A stretch of 64,000 nt of DNA from an uncultured Clostridia bacterium (lineage in GTDB: Bacteria > Bacillota > Clostridia > Lachnospirales > Anaerotignaceae): the NCBI GenBank assembly GCA_944383885.1, contig CALWRF010000030.1, forward strand, positions 1 to 64,000, read 5' to 3'. Both the position numbers and the translations under genes were made by a program. How positions within the stretch are numbered: position 1 is the first letter of the stretch; every line of letters begins with the position of its first letter. Under the pieces are notes generated by a model. The model worked only from the letters and a program-made list of their open reading frames with translations. It searched no databases and had not been told where the DNA came from. Below are positions 63,421-64,000 of the stretch, piece by piece.

Positions 63421-64000
63421 ATGGCTGAGGAAACATTCGACGGTGTTGTGCTTAGGGAAACGCCTTTGGGCGAAACGGGCAAGCGCCTTGTGGTTTTAGC
63501 CAAAGACTTGGGCAAAATAACAGTATCTGCTAAAGGCGCCAAAAGCGCCAAAAGCCGTCTTTCAGCGCCAAGCCAGCTTTTTTCATACAGCTCATTTACA
63601 GCTTATAAAAACCGAAATTTTTATAACGCATCGCAGGCTGATATTATAGAGTCATTTTACGCATTAAGAAGTGATATGGAAAAGTTCGCTTACGGCTCTT
63701 TTATATGTGAACTGACTGAAAAATCCGTGCCTGATGAAATGGAAAGCAACCGCATACTTCATCTTCTGCTTATAACATTTGCCGTTATGGCTTCAACTTC
63801 TTTCAGCCCAAGACTGGCTTCGGTTATATTCCAGATTAAGCTTTTGGGAATAATGGGGCTTATATCCGGAGGAGATAACTGCGCTGTATGCTCCAAAAAT
63901 ATTGAAAATGAGGAGAGTTTTTTTAGTATAAGAGGCGGCGGAATAATATGCAAAGACTGTGTTAAAAACTCAGGCGGCGGATACCCTGTTACAAATGGAG
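63421..64000 (+). CDS. recO: DNA repair protein RecO, 3'-truncated by window edge
   Basis: RecO anneals strands and loads RecA in recombinational repair. The frame is open to the window end (about 193 codons). The OB-fold start is FDGVVLRETPLGETGKRLVVLAKDLG, then SAKGAKSAKSRLSAPSQLFSYS. The zinc module begins with CAVCSKN and CKDCVKN. ATG 63421 is seven bases after AAGAGG; an in-frame ATG at 63415 is also possible. The gap to era is only about 10 bases. Confidence 0.93.
   Translation, partial: MAEETFDGVVLRETPLGETGKRLVVLAKDLGKITVSAKGAKSAKSRLSAPSQLFSYSSFTAYKNRNFYNASQADIIESFYALRSDMEKFAYGSFICELTEKSVPDEMESNRILHLLLITFAVMASTSFSPRLASVIFQIKLLGIMGLISGGDNCAVCSKNIENEESFFSIRGGGIICKDCVKNSGGGYPVTNG

Noticed and set aside
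1-64000. CRISPR arrays, insertion sequences, prophage, tRNA or rRNA genes
   Set aside because: No spaced direct repeats, transposase, integrase or phage genes, and no tRNA cloverleaf or rRNA sequence were recognised when reading the spacers.

Overview
The window reads as chromosome of an anaerobic, low-GC, endospore-forming Clostridia member, possibly in or near the Lachnospirales. The evidence is a complete six-gene Rnf complex, the sporulation genes yqfC and yqfD, Gram-positive SD sequences (GGAGG), frequent TTG and GTG starts, AT-rich spacers of 200-760 bp, and Clostridia-type neighbourhoods (tmk-holB-ricT-trmN6-rsmI; yqfC-yqfD-phoH-pgpH-ybeY-cdd-era-recO). No phage, insertion sequence, CRISPR array, rRNA or tRNA was recognised. 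The content is mainly core genome, so novelty lies in regulatory leaders and unusual domain architectures rather than in an obvious new gene system.

Layout. 1-6.3 kb: end of an aldehyde dehydrogenase gene, then gyrB-gyrA behind a long leader. 6.4-8.1 kb (minus): secG and an orphan TRAP solute-binding lipoprotein. 8.5-13.7 kb: an AEC transporter with DUF1653, an Hsp20 chaperone with a CIRCE-like promoter, a cation/proton antiporter (minus) and a YitT-family protein behind a leader terminator. 14.1-20.8 kb (plus): signal peptidase, tmk, holB, ricT, trmN6, rsmI, a PLP decarboxylase and an unknown membrane protein. 21.0-25.3 kb: a 1430-residue double activase/dehydratase-like protein. 25.6-31.2 kb: an unknown membrane-anchored protein, cardiolipin synthase, acyl-ACP thioesterase, a YhhN-like gene without a normal start, malQ and a small lipoprotein. 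31.4-37.0 kb (plus): secA, prfB with its programmed frameshift, an RluA-type pseudouridine synthase and a sugar-nucleotidyltransferase.

37.1-47.8 kb (minus): a cell-shape and division supercluster, read DUF4321-maf, then mreB-mreC-mreD-PBP2-minC-minD-minE-rodA-mgsA-DUF1294. It joins the elongation machinery (MreBCD, PBP2, RodA) to the division-site selection system (MinCDE). PBP2 carries an internal duplication and a large insertion, and MinC has lost a recognisable N-terminal domain. 48.0-49.0 kb: DUF3793 and flavodoxin behind a promoter packed with dyad symmetry. 49.2-54.3 kb (minus): rnfCDGEAB, the ferredoxin:NAD+ oxidoreductase and ion pump, with a GC-rich structured leader. 54.7-64 kb (plus): rpoN (sigma-54), yqfC, yqfD, phoH, pgpH, ybeY, cdd, type-4 udg, era and the start of recO.

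Start codons were chosen from SD spacing and family length; several differ from the longest open frame. Promoter and terminator calls rest on visual consensus matching and base pairing, not on computed energies.
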